A stretch of DNA of 64,000 nucleotides from Paenibacillus xylaniclasticus (GCF_004001065.1 NZ_BIML01000006.1:248001-312000), one strand, 5' to 3'. Positions 35,345-45,380 are shown, numbered from the stretch's first letter. Numbers and translations: made by a program. Notes: generated by a model from the letters alone, not told the origin.

Positions 35345-35925
35345 AACGGCCCCTCCCTCTGTCCGACGAGCAACGAGCTCGTGTGTACGCGCGCCCCTTC
35401 CGTCTCCGCATCAGAGCGAAGGATGACGGGCGACACGACATAGCCGACCGATGGGCGATAATGCTGCTTCGGTATCGCATGCCAGATAGAGGTTAACTCC
35501 GTCAAAGCCAGCGGGTTCATCGTTACGCGCAGCACTTCATCCGTCCCGCGGAGCGAGCCTTGCAGCCGTGAACCGTACAATAAACTGTTGTCATGGAGCA
35601 GCCGCATCGCTCGTCCGAGCACGCGCTGCTCCTCCAGCGACTTTTGTCCGATATCCTGCACCGATGTATACGCCGTCAGCATATAATACAGGTCGAGTGC
35701 AAGCGCCGGCTTCTCCGAAGAGCCGGAATAGGCCATCGGATCGTTCTTGAGATGCGGATTCTCCGCTATGTAATACAAGAACAGCGTCAGGCTAACGTTC
35801 TGCCCTTCGACGTCAGCAGGGGAGAGCAGTACGATTGAGCTTGGCTGCACCAAATCGCTCATCCCTTCCCGCAGCAGCCGGAGCAAGGAATCGCCGACGT
35901 CGGCAATTACGGTATCCGTTGCCAA
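35341..35925 (-). CDS. eCIS cap / sheath terminator protein (DUF4255, Afp16/Pvc16-like)
   Basis: 194 residues. The N-terminal 'LATDTVIADVGDSLLRLLRE' and the central 'VSLTLFLYYIAENPHLKND' are DUF4255 hallmarks. The protein ends tube and sheath polymerisation at the distal tip. The start is TTG at 35925: AAGGAG lies exactly 9 nt upstream, and no ATG gives the family N-terminus. The longer open frame that runs into the ATPase gene was rejected. It lies 22 bp after the ATPase stop. Confidence 0.87.
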   Translation of the reverse strand: MATDTVIADVGDSLLRLLREGMSDLVQPSSIVLLSPADVEGQNVSLTLFLYYIAENPHLKNDPMAYSGSSEKPALALDLYYMLTAYTSVQDIGQKSLEEQRVLGRAMRLLHDNSLLYGSRLQGSLRGTDEVLRVTMNPLALTELTSIWHAIPKQHYRPSVGYVVSPVILRSDAETEGARVHTSSLLVGQREGPL

Positions 35926-35947
35926 TGGGATACACTCCTTTAAGTGG

Positions 35948-38269
35948 TCATATCCAATCGTAATAAGGTCCAAAATCCTCGCGCAGACACAGCTTGCCAA
36001 GCTTATCGAACTCCTGCCGAACCGCACGAATCAGATGCCGCATACCGATCGCCTCCCCGTCCTCCGCTGCCAAATAGGCGGCCGTCAGCGCTGCATTCTT
36101 GATATTGCCGCCGGACAACCGAATATTGCGGGCTAGGAAGCTATAATCGATATCCGCACCCTTCGGAGCCTCCTCCGGAAACATCGATGTCCATAGGCGA
36201 TATCGATGCTCCTCCTCCGGCATTGCAAATTCGATCCGATACGCCATCCGGCGTGCGAACGCCTCATCCATGTTGTGCTGCAGATTCGTGGCGAGAATGG
36301 ACAGTCCCTCATATTCCTCCATCTTCTGAAGCAAATAAGCAACCTCTGTGTTGGCATGACGGTCGTGAGAGTCCTTCACCTCAGACCGTTTGCCGAACAG
36401 CGCGTCGGCTTCGTCGAACAGCAGAACGGCATTGCTGTTCTCGGCCTCGTAGAACAGACGGCGCAAATTTTTCTCGGTTTCCCCGATATATTTGCTAATA
36501 ACTTGGGACAGGTCGATTCGATACAGATCTAGACCAAGCTCGCCTGCGATCGCTTCCGCCGCCATCGTCTTGCCCGTACCGGGAGGCCCGGCGAATAGAA
36601 TGTTCGTTCCTTTGCCGCGGGACAGCTTGCCGTGGAAATTCCATTCTGTCAGCACGCGATGCCGCTGCTCGTATTGGCTAATAATCTGGCGAATTCGGCG
36701 CATCTGATCGATCGGCAGGACGAGCTGCTCCACCTTGCACTGCGGCACGATGCGAGTGGCGATATCGCCAAGCCGATGCTGCTTCTGGCGGCGGCAAGCA
36801 TCGCGGACGTCTTCAGCCGTAATCATCGGTCCTCCGGCTGATTGGTCGGCACCGCTTGCGCGCCAACGCGATAGCGATTCCGCCAGCTGCCATGCTTCAG
36901 CGATAGCACCCGCCGTCAGTCGGTATTGCTCCGCGATAGCAAGCCAATCGATCGCCTTGTCCACCCGTACAGCCGACTGCTCCACATGCCGCATCCATCG
37001 GGCAGCACGTTCCCGAACGGAAGGCAGCGGAAGCTCAAGCTCAACGATCGGCATGCGAAAGCCTCCTCCTGTCGGGACGAATCGGTCAGAGCCTAGCAGA
37101 ATCAGCGGGAGCGATGCTCGGTCACCGTACTCTTGCAGCATACGCCAAAGAAGCACCGGTCCCGGCTTGTCTCCTTCGTTCAACCGCTCCGCTCCCTTCA
37201 GCACCAGCGCCGCTCTGCGTAAGCCCGCTTCACGGCATACCAGCCTCAGCGCAGCAGCCCGTGCGTCATGATGCTCCGGCAGCAGGTCCAAATCAGCGAT
37301 GAGCAGAGGAACATGAGCCTTCGCGCACGCAGCAGCGGCGAGCGACGACTTGCCGGACCCAGCAGGACCATAAATTAAGTAAGCCGAAAGCTTAACTGCT
37401 GATGCTGACGCTGCAGAGAATACCGCAGCCAGCCGGTTCACAAGCGGTTCTGATGCTGGGTCGACTAGGCAGCTTGTATTCAGCTGAACTTGAAGAGCGG
37501 AGGCCACAGCTGGCAATGGAGCTCTCCATTCCGCGATGTCAGCTACCCTTGCATCGAGGCGCTCCGGCTCCATAACGAACTGTGCAGCTCCTGCATCCAG
37601 TTTAATAACCGACATTGCCAGCGATTGAGCATGCGCGTCAATCGGACGAGCCTGAAGCTCAACGAGCTGCTGCGCCCGAAGCGTCGAACCGGGAAGCCAG
37701 TATCGCAGCCTTCTCTCGGCTGTCATTCCATCCGGCTGGAACAGACGAAGCGCTAAGGCGACGGTCGGACGCTGACTTGTTGCATCGTCCTGCAAATAGC
37801 CCAACAGCTTGCCGTATTTGGCATCCACCTGAGGCGCTATTGCCAGCACCAAGCAGTCGTATTCGTAATCGGTCAGTCCGAACCATTGCGCCAATCGGCG
37901 AAGCGGCAGCAGAACGCCTTGTTCCTCGCTTGCCTGCACCCGCCGCTTAACAGCCTCGCTCAGCTCGCGCAGCTTCTCTTCCATGTCGAACAACCGAATT
38001 TGTTCATGAATCACTCTCATCTCCGACGAATTCGAGCCTTCATCTAACAGCCGGAGCATTTCCTCACGCGTGAGTGCGAGTCCCGGATACGTCCGGGTAA
38101 TCTCATCCTGCAGCTCCTCCCGAATCGCCATCCGTTCGATTTCGATCCGGATAAGCAGCTTCAGCCGGCTAAGCTCATCGAGCAGATGATCCCAATGATC
38201 ACCGTAGCAATCGGCTCCCTGGCCAATCGCCTGCTCTTGTCCGTTATCCGACAGACGAATTTCCGTCAT
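35948..38269 (-). CDS. eCIS tandem AAA+ ATPase (Afp15/Pvc15-like)
   Basis: 773 residues with two AAA modules. The first has Walker A 'GPAGSGKS' (301-308) but no convincing Walker B catalytic Glu, so it is probably degenerate. The second has Walker A 'GPPGTGKT' (561-568) and Walker B '[13 protein letters not shown]' (616 onward) and should be the active motor. The N-terminal 240 residues are helical and specific to eCIS ATPases. The protein is needed for assembly or cargo loading and is not part of the finished particle in characterised systems. It is the first gene of the eCIS operon. Confidence 0.9.
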   Translation of the reverse strand: MTEIRLSDNGQEQAIGQGADCYGDHWDHLLDELSRLKLLIRIEIERMAIREELQDEITRTYPGLALTREEMLRLLDEGSNSSEMRVIHEQIRLFDMEEKLRELSEAVKRRVQASEEQGVLLPLRRLAQWFGLTDYEYDCLVLAIAPQVDAKYGKLLGYLQDDATSQRPTVALALRLFQPDGMTAERRLRYWLPGSTLRAQQLVELQARPIDAHAQSLAMSVIKLDAGAAQFVMEPERLDARVADIAEWRAPLPAVASALQVQLNTSCLVDPASEPLVNRLAAVFSAASASAVKLSAYLIYGPAGSGKSSLAAAACAKAHVPLLIADLDLLPEHHDARAAALRLVCREAGLRRAALVLKGAERLNEGDKPGPVLLWRMLQEYGDRASLPLILLGSDRFVPTGGGFRMPIVELELPLPSVRERAARWMRHVEQSAVRVDKAIDWLAIAEQYRLTAGAIAEAWQLAESLSRWRASGADQSAGGPMITAEDVRDACRRQKQHRLGDIATRIVPQCKVEQLVLPIDQMRRIRQIISQYEQRHRVLTEWNFHGKLSRGKGTNILFAGPPGTGKTMAAEAIAGELGLDLYRIDLSQVISKYIGETEKNLRRLFYEAENSNAVLLFDEADALFGKRSEVKDSHDRHANTEVAYLLQKMEEYEGLSILATNLQHNMDEAFARRMAYRIEFAMPEEEHRYRLWTSMFPEEAPKGADIDYSFLARNIRLSGGNIKNAALTAAYLAAEDGEAIGMRHLIRAVRQEFDKLGKLCLREDFGPYYDWI

Positions 38270-38382
38270 TCGCCTCTTGTCCCCTTAATGGTCGGCGGGC
38301 CGCTGATGTCGCCATATAGGTATCTAGCAAATCGTATATCACTCGCCCCCATCTATTTATATTAAATATACAAATTGTAAAA

Positions 38383-38411
38383 ATTGTATCATCTTGTTGT
38401 TTGATAGGCAA
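38383..38411 (-). promoter_or_regulatory. Candidate sigma-A promoter of the eCIS operon
   Basis: On the minus strand TTGCCT (38406-38411), a 17-bp spacer and TACAAT (38383-38388), which gives about a 107-nt leader before the ATPase ATG. The surrounding 120 bp is very AT-rich compared with the genes. Confidence 0.5.
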
Positions 38412-38430
38412 TGTCACTAATCCTATACAT

Positions 38431-38448
38431 TGTTTAAATATTTAAACA
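38431..38448. promoter_or_regulatory. Perfect 18-bp palindrome upstream of the eCIS promoter
   Basis: TGTTTAAATATTTAAACA is its own reverse complement. It lies 20 bp upstream of the candidate -35 on the minus strand, a position suited to an activator or to a repressor that wraps the promoter. Confidence 0.5.
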
Positions 38449-38646
38449 TTTGTATAAATTTTTTCCAAAATTAAAGCAGTAAAAGGGCAGGAATCCCGAA
38501 TCTATGATTCGAATAGAGAGCGCCAAATTCGCAGCATGAAATCTGCAAAGCGATCAAGCGGTATTGGACAGGTGAAACTTACAGGTCAATCAATCGTGTG
38601 AGTCTAAACGAAGGATGAGTTGTGAATCTGAGGCAGTCTTGCGATT

Positions 38647-38700
38647 TGAGTTGAGTTGAGTAGAGTTGAGTAGAGTTGAGTAGAGCTGTAGAGTTGAGTT
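38647..38700. repeat. Imperfect 10-bp tandem repeats (GAGTTGAGTA type)
   Basis: About five units of a 10-bp motif, GAGTTGAGTA on the plus strand, with one degenerate copy. It lies in non-coding DNA between the eCIS promoter and the nan operon terminator. Confidence 0.75.
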
Positions 38701-39000
38701 CATCTGTAATCTAGCGGCAAATTGCTCATTGCTTCTTAACGTTAGAGGAATGAGATTGGAATTGTAGTTTAAATAATAACAAAATTTGAAAACCCTTTCA
38801 AGGGAATATGGCCTCAAAAGTAAGCGAACCAAGTTACGTATACAGGTGCACGACTTCGCTACAAACGAGTTATTCACGCGAAATATATGCAGAGTGTGCA
38901 GGCTTTCCTCAACTACTCTTTCGCAAATGGCTAAATTACTGCAATTAACGCAGGAATGGGCCCGCGTGGCAATTCAACACGTGCGACTTTGCTCGGCATA
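38701..39000. other. Intergenic stretch with possible degenerate dispersed repeat
   Basis: About 300 bp between the 10-bp repeats and the nan terminator. Short plus-strand frames exist: a 46-codon frame beginning ATGGCCTCAAAA near 38807, and an overlapping 71-codon frame with a TTG start at 38786. Neither has a ribosome binding site. Their translations ('AECAGFPQLLFRKWLNYC', 'CRVCRLSSTTLSQMAKLLQ') remind me of short annotated fragments scattered in Paenibacillus genomes, so this may be a copy of a dispersed repeat rather than a gene. Confidence 0.3.
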
Positions 39001-39011
39001 AATAAAAGGTA

Positions 39012-39039
39012 GAAAAATAGGGGCTGATTGAACAGCCCC
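39012..39039 (-). terminator. Rho-independent terminator of the nan operon
   Basis: On the minus strand GGGGCTG, a 6-nt loop, CAGCCCC, then TATTTTTC, starting 18 bp after the nanE stop. Confidence 0.82.
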
Positions 39040-39056
39040 ATTGTGTACATCCAGCG

Positions 39057-39734
39057 CTATTTGATCGCCGCTATGAAACGTTTCGTTATTTCCATTGGAC
39101 GTGTAATGGCTCCGCCGACGACTGCGGATGTCGCGCCGAGCTCCAGGCAGCGCTTCAGCATCTCCGGCGTTAGTACGTTGCCTTCGGCGATGACCGGGAT
39201 TGAAACTTGATGAACGACCGCCTTCAGAAAGGCGAAATCGTCGTCATAGAGCTTCGAAGCAGAGGTGTACGGCGTATAGCCGTGAAGCGTCGTCGATACG
39301 CAGTCGAAGCCGAGCGCCTGAGCGGTGACCGCTTCCTCCACCGTCGAAATATCCGCCATCAGCTGAACCTCAGGAGCCTGCTCCCGGCAATATTGAACGA
39401 GCTCAGCTGTTGTGATACCGCCCGGACGCCGACGGTTCGTCGCATCGAGAGCGATCATCTCGCAATCGCTTGCCAGCAGCTCGTTGATTTCCCGCTTCGT
39501 CGCCGTAATGAACACTTCACTGTCCTCGTAATCGCGCTTGACGATGCCGATAACCGGCAAGCTGACTTCCCGCTTAATCGCGAGAATATCTTCTCTCGTA
39601 TTGGCACGAATGCCCACGGCGCCGCCCCACATCGCCGCGAGCGCCAGCTTGGACATAATAAAGGGGCTGTGCAGCGGTTCATGCGGGAGCGCCTGACACG
39701 ATACGACTAGCCCGCCTGCGATCTGCTTAAGCAT
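39057..39734 (-). CDS. nanE: N-acetylmannosamine-6-phosphate 2-epimerase
   Basis: Converts ManNAc-6-P to GlcNAc-6-P in sialic acid breakdown. 225 residues from the chosen start, a TIM barrel. The family N-terminus is '[21 protein letters not shown]'; the catalytic Lys is in '[10 protein letters not shown]' and an acidic residue in '[10 protein letters not shown]'. The C-terminus '[11 protein letters not shown]' and '[13 protein letters not shown]' binds phosphate. The ATG at 39734 overlaps the nanA stop by 8 bp and gives the family N-terminus; ten further upstream codons were rejected. Last gene of the operon. Confidence 0.92.
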   Translation of the reverse strand: MLKQIAGGLVVSCQALPHEPLHSPFIMSKLALAAMWGGAVGIRANTREDILAIKREVSLPVIGIVKRDYEDSEVFITATKREINELLASDCEMIALDATNRRRPGGITTAELVQYCREQAPEVQLMADISTVEEAVTAQALGFDCVSTTLHGYTPYTSASKLYDDDFAFLKAVVHQVSIPVIAEGNVLTPEMLKRCLELGATSAVVGGAITRPMEITKRFIAAIK

Positions 39735-40662
39735 GGCGTTCACCCACATGCGCGTACCGAGCAATCGCTGCAGTGATCTCCTGGTTCAGCTCAATAAGCG
39801 AATCTTGATGCTCGGGACGAACTGGCAGCAACGGCAGGCGCGGCTGTCCTGTCTCGATACCGCGCAATTGCAGAATCGCCTTGCAAGCGCCGTACAGGGA
39901 CGGATAGCCGATCAGCTTCTTAATGATGCCGTTGATAACATTCTGAAGCGACTGCGCCTCCTGGATACGCCCTTGCAGGAACAATTGATTGAGCGCGCAG
40001 AACAGCTCCGGCATTACGCCGTACGTGCCGCCGATGCCGCCGTCAGCACCCATGATTCGGCCCGCGAGAAACTGCTCGTCCGGTCCGTTGAACACGAGAA
40101 AATCGTCGCCGCCGGCTTCTTTATACTGCTGCAGGTCGAACGTGCTTTCGCCGGACATTTTGACCCCGACCACTTTATCTTGAGCAGCGAGCTTGCGAAG
40201 CAGCGGCACCGGCAAGTTAAAGCCTGTCGTCTGCGGAATGTTATAGATGATAAATGGCAGCGACGAGCTGTTGATCATCTCCTGCCAATGGTTCTCGACA
40301 GCCGCCTCAGATAATCGGTAGTAGATGGACGGTACAGCCGAAATGGCATCCGCGCCGCATTGCTCGGCATGCTTAGACAGCTCCACGCTGTCGCGAGTCG
40401 AATTGGCTCCGACGTGAACGATGATCGTCAGCTCGCCTTTAACCTCTTCCATTACCGCTTCAAGCATTGCCTTACGCTCTTCTACGCTTTGCAGGATGCC
40501 TTCGCCTGAACTGCCGCCGACATACAGACCTTTCACGCCGGTTGATGCGTAATAGCGAGCCAGCTTCTTCGCACGCTCACGGCTTACCTCTCCATTGTCA
40601 TCGTAAGCGGAATACAGTGCGATATAGATACCTTGAAATTTAGCTACAATTCCTGTTGTCAT
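39727..40662 (-). CDS. nanA: N-acetylneuraminate lyase (DapA/NanA family)
   Basis: 311-residue TIM-barrel aldolase that splits N-acetylneuraminate into pyruvate and ManNAc. The Schiff-base Lys is in '[12 protein letters not shown]', the Tyr in '[16 protein letters not shown]', and the pyruvate-binding 'GGSSGEG' is present. Identity as NanA rather than another DapA relative is supported by the flanking nanE and ROK kinase genes. The start at 40662 has GGAG 10 nt upstream; an open frame runs 20 codons further into the kinase gene. Confidence 0.88.
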   Translation of the reverse strand: MTTGIVAKFQGIYIALYSAYDDNGEVSRERAKKLARYYASTGVKGLYVGGSSGEGILQSVEERKAMLEAVMEEVKGELTIIVHVGANSTRDSVELSKHAEQCGADAISAVPSIYYRLSEAAVENHWQEMINSSSLPFIIYNIPQTTGFNLPVPLLRKLAAQDKVVGVKMSGESTFDLQQYKEAGGDDFLVFNGPDEQFLAGRIMGADGGIGGTYGVMPELFCALNQLFLQGRIQEAQSLQNVINGIIKKLIGYPSLYGACKAILQLRGIETGQPRLPLLPVRPEHQDSLIELNQEITAAIARYAHVGERHA

Positions 40663-41560
40663 GATGTTCACTCTCCGATTGTTCATTATAGTAAGGATAT
40701 ACTGCACCCATAAGAGCGGCACGATTGCCTAGCTCCGCCGCGGTCAGCCTCGTCTTCGAAAAGCCTTCCGGCAAATAATCATTCATATGTGCTTGTATAC
40801 GGTCGAGCAAAAACTCCCTCTGCTCCGATACGGCTCCGCCGATAACAATAAGCGCCGGGTCGATCATCAAGACGACCTCAGCCAGCCCTCTGGCGATCTG
40901 CTCCGCCCAGCGCTCAATCAAGCCGAGGCACGCTTCGTCGCCTGCGCGTGCCTGCTCGAACAGCTCGCGGCCGCCGCCGACGAAATTCGGCAGCTCATGG
41001 GCTGCCTGCTTCATCAGCGCCGACATGGACGCCCGCTGCTCATACGTCGTGTCAGTCGCCTTATCGTACAAGGTATGGCCAATCTCGCCTGCTCGGCTGC
41101 TGTGCCCGGTTACGAGCCTGCCGCCGCTGAACAGCGCGCCGCCAATTCCGGTACCAATTGCGACGCAGAAGAAATGATCGCAGTTCTGCGCGGCTCCCTT
41201 CCAACGCTCGCCAAGCGCAGCCGCATTCACGTCGTTCGTGACAACGGTGGGTATGCCGTAACGGCTCTCGATGAGATGCTTCAGGTTCGTTCCCGCATAG
41301 TTCGGCATCGTCTCTCCTGCATACACAATTTCTCCGCTTGCCGGATCGACGACACCAGCTGTACTAATGCCGACCCCTGCGACTCCTTCGAATAAGAACC
41401 TCAATCGGTCGATAATGCCGTATACCGCCTCCGGGATGCGGATATCGACCTGCCCTTTGGGCGTCGCGACCGAATGATGGAACACGATTGCCGCCTCATC
41501 ATCAAGGACGGCGAATTTGATTGCGGTTCCGCCGATGTCGATTGCGATATACCGTCTCAT
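40640..41560 (-). CDS. ROK family sugar kinase, probably N-acetylmannosamine kinase
   Basis: 306 residues. The N-terminal phosphate-binding motif is 'AIDIGGTAIKFAVLDDE', with 'GVGISTAGVVDP', 'NDVNAAALGE' and 'CVAIGTGIGGALF' as expected. The canonical ROK zinc-binding Cys cluster is not evident; only His ('AGEIGHTLYD') is visible. The expected role is phosphorylation of ManNAc between NanA and NanE. Glucose or another hexose cannot be excluded by sequence alone. It overlaps nanA by 23 bp. Confidence 0.85.
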   Translation of the reverse strand: MRRYIAIDIGGTAIKFAVLDDEAAIVFHHSVATPKGQVDIRIPEAVYGIIDRLRFLFEGVAGVGISTAGVVDPASGEIVYAGETMPNYAGTNLKHLIESRYGIPTVVTNDVNAAALGERWKGAAQNCDHFFCVAIGTGIGGALFSGGRLVTGHSSRAGEIGHTLYDKATDTTYEQRASMSALMKQAAHELPNFVGGGRELFEQARAGDEACLGLIERWAEQIARGLAEVVLMIDPALIVIGGAVSEQREFLLDRIQAHMNDYLPEGFSKTRLTAAELGNRAALMGAVYPYYNEQSESEHHDNRNCS

Positions 41561-41580
41561 CGTTCATCCCGCCCTCTTCG

Positions 41581-42426
41581 TTATTCCTTCACGGCGCCGA
41601 TCGAGATGCCGCGGGTGAAATACTGCTGGAACAGAACGAATATGATCAGCATCGGAATCGCCGCGACGGTCGCACCCGCCATTTTGTAAGCAAAGTTCGG
41701 ATTTAAATCCTGCATCAGCGTCGCTACGCCGACCATCAGCGTCTTACTGTTCTTCTCTTGCCCAACGACGAGCTGCCACAGGTAATCGTTCCAGACTTGA
41801 ACGAAGTTCAGAATAAACAGCGCACCGATGCCTGGCTTCACGATTGGCAGAAGTACCTGCACGAACGTCCGTACTTCGCCAGCGCCGTCGATTCTCGCCG
41901 CTTCACGCAGCGCGTCCGGCGCACTGTCGAAGAAGCCCTTGAGCAGGAACACGCCGAAAGCGATTGCAACGTTCGGCCAGATCATGCCGAACAGATTATT
42001 AACAAGGCCAAGCTCCTGCGTAAGACGGAACAGCGGCACGATCATGACTTCCTTCGGCACCATCATGCTGGAGACGAAGACGATGAAGATAACCGTTCTC
42101 CCTTTGAAACGCAGCTTCGAGAATGCATAGGCAGCCATCGAGCTCGCGATAACGACGAGCACCGTCGTTACTCCTGCAACGAATAAGCTGTTGAACGTCC
42201 AGCGAAGAGCAGGCTGGTTCTGGAACACTTCATAGTAATTGTCGAACGTGAAAGTCTTCGGCCACCAATCCGGCGGCATCTTGATGACGTCGGAGCTGTT
42301 CTTCAGCGAGCTTGTGAACAGCCAATAGAGCGGGAATAGGTTTAAAAGTGCAAAGAAGACGATGACGATATTGGAGATAACGTCGTACGTTTCTCTTTTT
42401 TTCAATGATTTCGGATGTTGCTGCAT
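41581..42426 (-). CDS. Carbohydrate ABC transporter permease (MalG type)
   Basis: 281 residues, six transmembrane helices, with the EAA loop 'APDALREAARIDGAGEVRTF'. It should form the sialic acid channel with the neighbouring permease. No ATPase gene is in the operon, so a shared multi-sugar ATPase (MsmX type) encoded elsewhere probably energises it. Confidence 0.9.
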   Translation of the reverse strand: MQQHPKSLKKRETYDVISNIVIVFFALLNLFPLYWLFTSSLKNSSDVIKMPPDWWPKTFTFDNYYEVFQNQPALRWTFNSLFVAGVTTVLVVIASSMAAYAFSKLRFKGRTVIFIVFVSSMMVPKEVMIVPLFRLTQELGLVNNLFGMIWPNVAIAFGVFLLKGFFDSAPDALREAARIDGAGEVRTFVQVLLPIVKPGIGALFILNFVQVWNDYLWQLVVGQEKNSKTLMVGVATLMQDLNPNFAYKMAGATVAAIPMLIIFVLFQQYFTRGISIGAVKE

Positions 42427-42437
42427 CGTGATCCCCC

Positions 42438-43313
42438 TTACTTCTCTTTAAACATCGCTCTAAGCTGAGGCACCGATAGCAGCAGCGTAATGATGAACAT
42501 GATCACCCCTACAGCGGAAGCAACGCCAAGCTGGTTGTACTTGAACGCATTGTTGTAGAGATAATACATCATCGTAACGGTCGCGTTGTTCGGTCCCCCG
42601 CCGGTCAGCATCTGGATAACGACGAAGATTTTGAGCACGGCGATGATGTTAATGATCGTGATGTAGATCGTCGTCGGCTTCACGAGCGGAATTAAGATTT
42701 GGAAGATAACACGGAGACGGCTTGCGCCATCCACCTCGGCTGCCTCGAACAAGTCTTTCGGAACGCCGATCATAGATGCAATGTATAGAATGATCGCCTG
42801 GCCGACATTCGTCGCGAAGGTGACGAAGATGACAACCGGTAATACCGTATTTTTGTTGCCAAGTAAGTTAAATGTACTGAAATCCATCTCCCGCGCTGCA
42901 AACGATATAAGTCCGTTAGCCGGATTGAGCAGAAAGCCCCATACCATACTCATGACAACCATCGATACCATAACCGGGATATAATAGCTGCCTCGAATGA
43001 AGGAGACATATTTCGCATTTTTGTCGAACACAGCGGACGATACGAATAGAGCAAATACGACGGTCAGAATGACGATAAAGACGACGAAAATAACGGTGTT
43101 AATAATCGATTTAAAAAATACAGGATCATTGAACAGCGTCACGTAGTTGTCCAAGCCGACGAACGTTTCCTGCTTATATTGGACTTTATAAAGACTTAGC
43201 CGTATGCCTTCTATAATCGGATAAACGATAAACAGGAGAAACAAGAGCAGCTGCGGCAGGATGAACAGATAGCCTGTGATGTTATCCTTCCAGACTTGAT
43301 TGCGTAGTTTCAT
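42438..43313 (-). CDS. Carbohydrate ABC transporter permease (MalF type)
   Basis: 291 residues with six predicted helices and the EAA loop 'VPKDLFEAAEVDGASRLRVI'. It is paired with the MalG-type permease 11 bp downstream. AAAGGGAACGG precedes the start. Confidence 0.9.
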   Translation of the reverse strand: MKLRNQVWKDNITGYLFILPQLLLFLLFIVYPIIEGIRLSLYKVQYKQETFVGLDNYVTLFNDPVFFKSIINTVIFVVFIVILTVVFALFVSSAVFDKNAKYVSFIRGSYYIPVMVSMVVMSMVWGFLLNPANGLISFAAREMDFSTFNLLGNKNTVLPVVIFVTFATNVGQAIILYIASMIGVPKDLFEAAEVDGASRLRVIFQILIPLVKPTTIYITIINIIAVLKIFVVIQMLTGGGPNNATVTMMYYLYNNAFKYNQLGVASAVGVIMFIITLLLSVPQLRAMFKEK

Positions 43314-43432
43314 GGATATCCGTTCCCTTTCTCATCCGGTTCCCGCCGCCTAAGATAGGCGGCGGAAGACCGAGTATTGATCTTGCCGGACGGATCGTAC
43401 TCCGGCGGATTGCTGTGGTTATTCATGAGCGA

Positions 43433-44851
43433 CTACTGAATAACCGAGCTCTCGCGTGCTTTCTGAATAACGGTATTGCCCTTGCTCTCATAATCCTTAA
43501 CGGCCTGCTCCGGCGTTTTCTCTCCGACGTACATCGCCTGCAGCTCTGGATAGAGCACTTGGCGGAGCTCACTGTAGCCTGGCACGTTGCCGGTGAAGCT
43601 GAACATATGCTCTGCGTTCGCATCATAAGCAGCGAACAGCGGGTATTGATCCTTCAATTGTTCTACAACCGAGCTGCGAACCGGGATACTATTCTTCGAT
43701 GCCGACACAAGCTCTGGATCACTGGAGAAAAACTTAACGAAGTCCTTAGCTGCTTCCGTCTTCACAGCATCGCCCGTTTTGAATACACTCGCACCGACTA
43801 CATACGTGAAGGACAAAGGTTTGCCCGAAGCAGACGGAATGTTCGCCAGCCGGATGTCGAACTTCGGCGCTTTACCAGCGTTCATGTCTGCCTTCGCGTT
43901 ATTAAACAGAATCGCGTTCGTAAAGCTGATCGCCAGCTGCTGGTTCTGGAACATGGCGTTCGCATCGTTCGACGATACCGATTCCGCACCCGGATTCGTG
44001 TATCCAGCGTCATAGATGCTCTTCATCCACTCTGCCGCTTTAATCCCCTTCTCATCGCTAAGTGCGATATTGCCGTTCTCGTCGAAGAACGAGCTGCCGA
44101 ACGCGCGCAGGTAAGCGAGATTCCACGTATCACCCTGATTGTTCAGCGCGAAGAGTCCCATCGGATAAGCGTTCGGATATTGGTCCTTCGGCAGTTTATC
44201 CTTCAGCGTCTTCAGAATGTTGTTGAACTCGTCAAGTGTCCACGTCTTAATTTCGTTCTCGCCGCCGATCATCGAATCCAGACCAGCTGCCCGGAACATG
44301 TCTGCGTTGTATGCGAATGTACCCGGATTATGGGAGAACGGATAGAAGTAGATATCTTTATTCGTGCCGTAAGTGACGTTATCCCAATAGCTTTGATCAA
44401 TATCTTTCTTAGCTTCGTCATCAATAATGTCGTTCAGCGGCTCAAGAGCGCCGCGGTGCGCATAATCGCCCATTGCGAACACGCTTTCAAAGAAAATATC
44501 AGGAGGTGTACCGCCGTTCAGATTGACATTGAGCAGCTCGTCCCGCTGATCGCCGGCTATGACTTGTACATTCACTTTCACGTCATACTTGTCATACTGC
44601 TTGGAGAACTTGTCCGCCGCGTATTTGAAGAAGCTGTCATAGTCCGCCTTGGGCTCCGTTGCATCGAATACGCCTTTCCATTGCGGTGTAAGCCACAGTG
44701 CGAGCTCAACTTTTTTCTTGCCGTTGGCTGTTCCATCTGTACCCTTGTCTTCAGCTGTACCAGCTGACTTACCTCCGGAGCAGCCTGCCAGCAGCGCGAT
44801 CACGAGCATGAGTGAGGTGATTGTCGTCAACCGTTTGCTTTTGTTAAACAT
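43433..44851 (-). CDS. Extracellular sugar-binding lipoprotein, probably sialic acid binding
   Basis: 472 residues, family 1 solute-binding protein. A lipoprotein signal with lipobox 'LLAGC' places the lipidated Cys at residue 24. The mature part has 'ELALWLTPQWKGVF' and 'NLNGGTPPDIFFESVF', typical of this class. Sialic acid as ligand is inferred from the operon. A GGGGGAAA ribosome binding site lies upstream. Confidence 0.88.
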   Translation of the reverse strand: MFNKSKRLTTITSLMLVIALLAGCSGGKSAGTAEDKGTDGTANGKKKVELALWLTPQWKGVFDATEPKADYDSFFKYAADKFSKQYDKYDVKVNVQVIAGDQRDELLNVNLNGGTPPDIFFESVFAMGDYAHRGALEPLNDIIDDEAKKDIDQSYWDNVTYGTNKDIYFYPFSHNPGTFAYNADMFRAAGLDSMIGGENEIKTWTLDEFNNILKTLKDKLPKDQYPNAYPMGLFALNNQGDTWNLAYLRAFGSSFFDENGNIALSDEKGIKAAEWMKSIYDAGYTNPGAESVSSNDANAMFQNQQLAISFTNAILFNNAKADMNAGKAPKFDIRLANIPSASGKPLSFTYVVGASVFKTGDAVKTEAAKDFVKFFSSDPELVSASKNSIPVRSSVVEQLKDQYPLFAAYDANAEHMFSFTGNVPGYSELRQVLYPELQAMYVGEKTPEQAVKDYESKGNTVIQKARESSVIQ

Positions 44852-44909
44852 GGAGCATTTCCCCCTTGATTATCATGTCGATTCATCTGATCGTTCCAAT
44901 GACGACGAG

Positions 44910-45380
44910 TTAGAGCAGCGATGCTTTTACTTTCACGACGACCTTCTTCAATTGCGAGGTCGCCTTCTCGGTCAGGCAGGGACGGTGAATATCGTCAGGC
45001 GACAGCACCATGAACATTCCCGGTATAAGCTTGATCATCGTCTCGCCTGGAAGCTCACCATATAATGCACAATCATTCCCCGCATCGTACGGCTGCACAG
45101 GAGCGCAGGAATCGTCATCCCGCTTCCAGCCTATCCATTCCTCGCCCTGAAGCACGTAATGAATGTCATAGTACTGCTCATGCTTCTCGGCGGGCTGCTC
45201 TTCTTTCAGCTTCGTATTCACCGACATTAGTCTTGCATACATGTCCTCTCCCCAAATCGGGTAAAGACCTTCTTCCAGTATGCCCTTATCCATGGATACC
45301 AAAAAATCGATCGCCCGGCTGATGACCGGATGCATCTCCTGCCGCTGAACCCCCCAACGGTCTACAGTACCTACCATCAT
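44910..45380 (-). CDS. YhcH/YjgK/YiaL family cupin, sialic acid anomer handling
   Basis: 156-residue cupin. Conserved 'HYVLQGEEWIGW' and 'MFMVLSPDDIHRPCL' supply metal ligands. In sialic acid operons such proteins (NanQ/YhcH) help interconvert or process sugar anomers. The ATG at 45380 lies 9 nt after AGGAGGG. First gene of the nan operon, 58 bp before the binding protein. Confidence 0.85.
   Translation of the reverse strand: MMVGTVDRWGVQRQEMHPVISRAIDFLVSMDKGILEEGLYPIWGEDMYARLMSVNTKLKEEQPAEKHEQYYDIHYVLQGEEWIGWKRDDDSCAPVQPYDAGNDCALYGELPGETMIKLIPGMFMVLSPDDIHRPCLTEKATSQLKKVVVKVKASLL

Noticed and set aside
12950-38269. Prophage
   Set aside because: No terminase, portal, capsid, integrase, holin or repressor genes; gene order and ATPase/DUF4255 cap fit eCIS.
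38590-38877. Minus-strand 95-codon frame over the 10-bp repeats
   Set aside because: Its C-terminal half is translated tandem repeat (Leu/Asn/Ser/Thr-rich) and it lacks start signals.
43415-44767. Plus-strand 450-codon frame opposite the sugar-binding protein gene
   Set aside because: Antisense of a clear lipoprotein gene; no recognised motif and no start signal.
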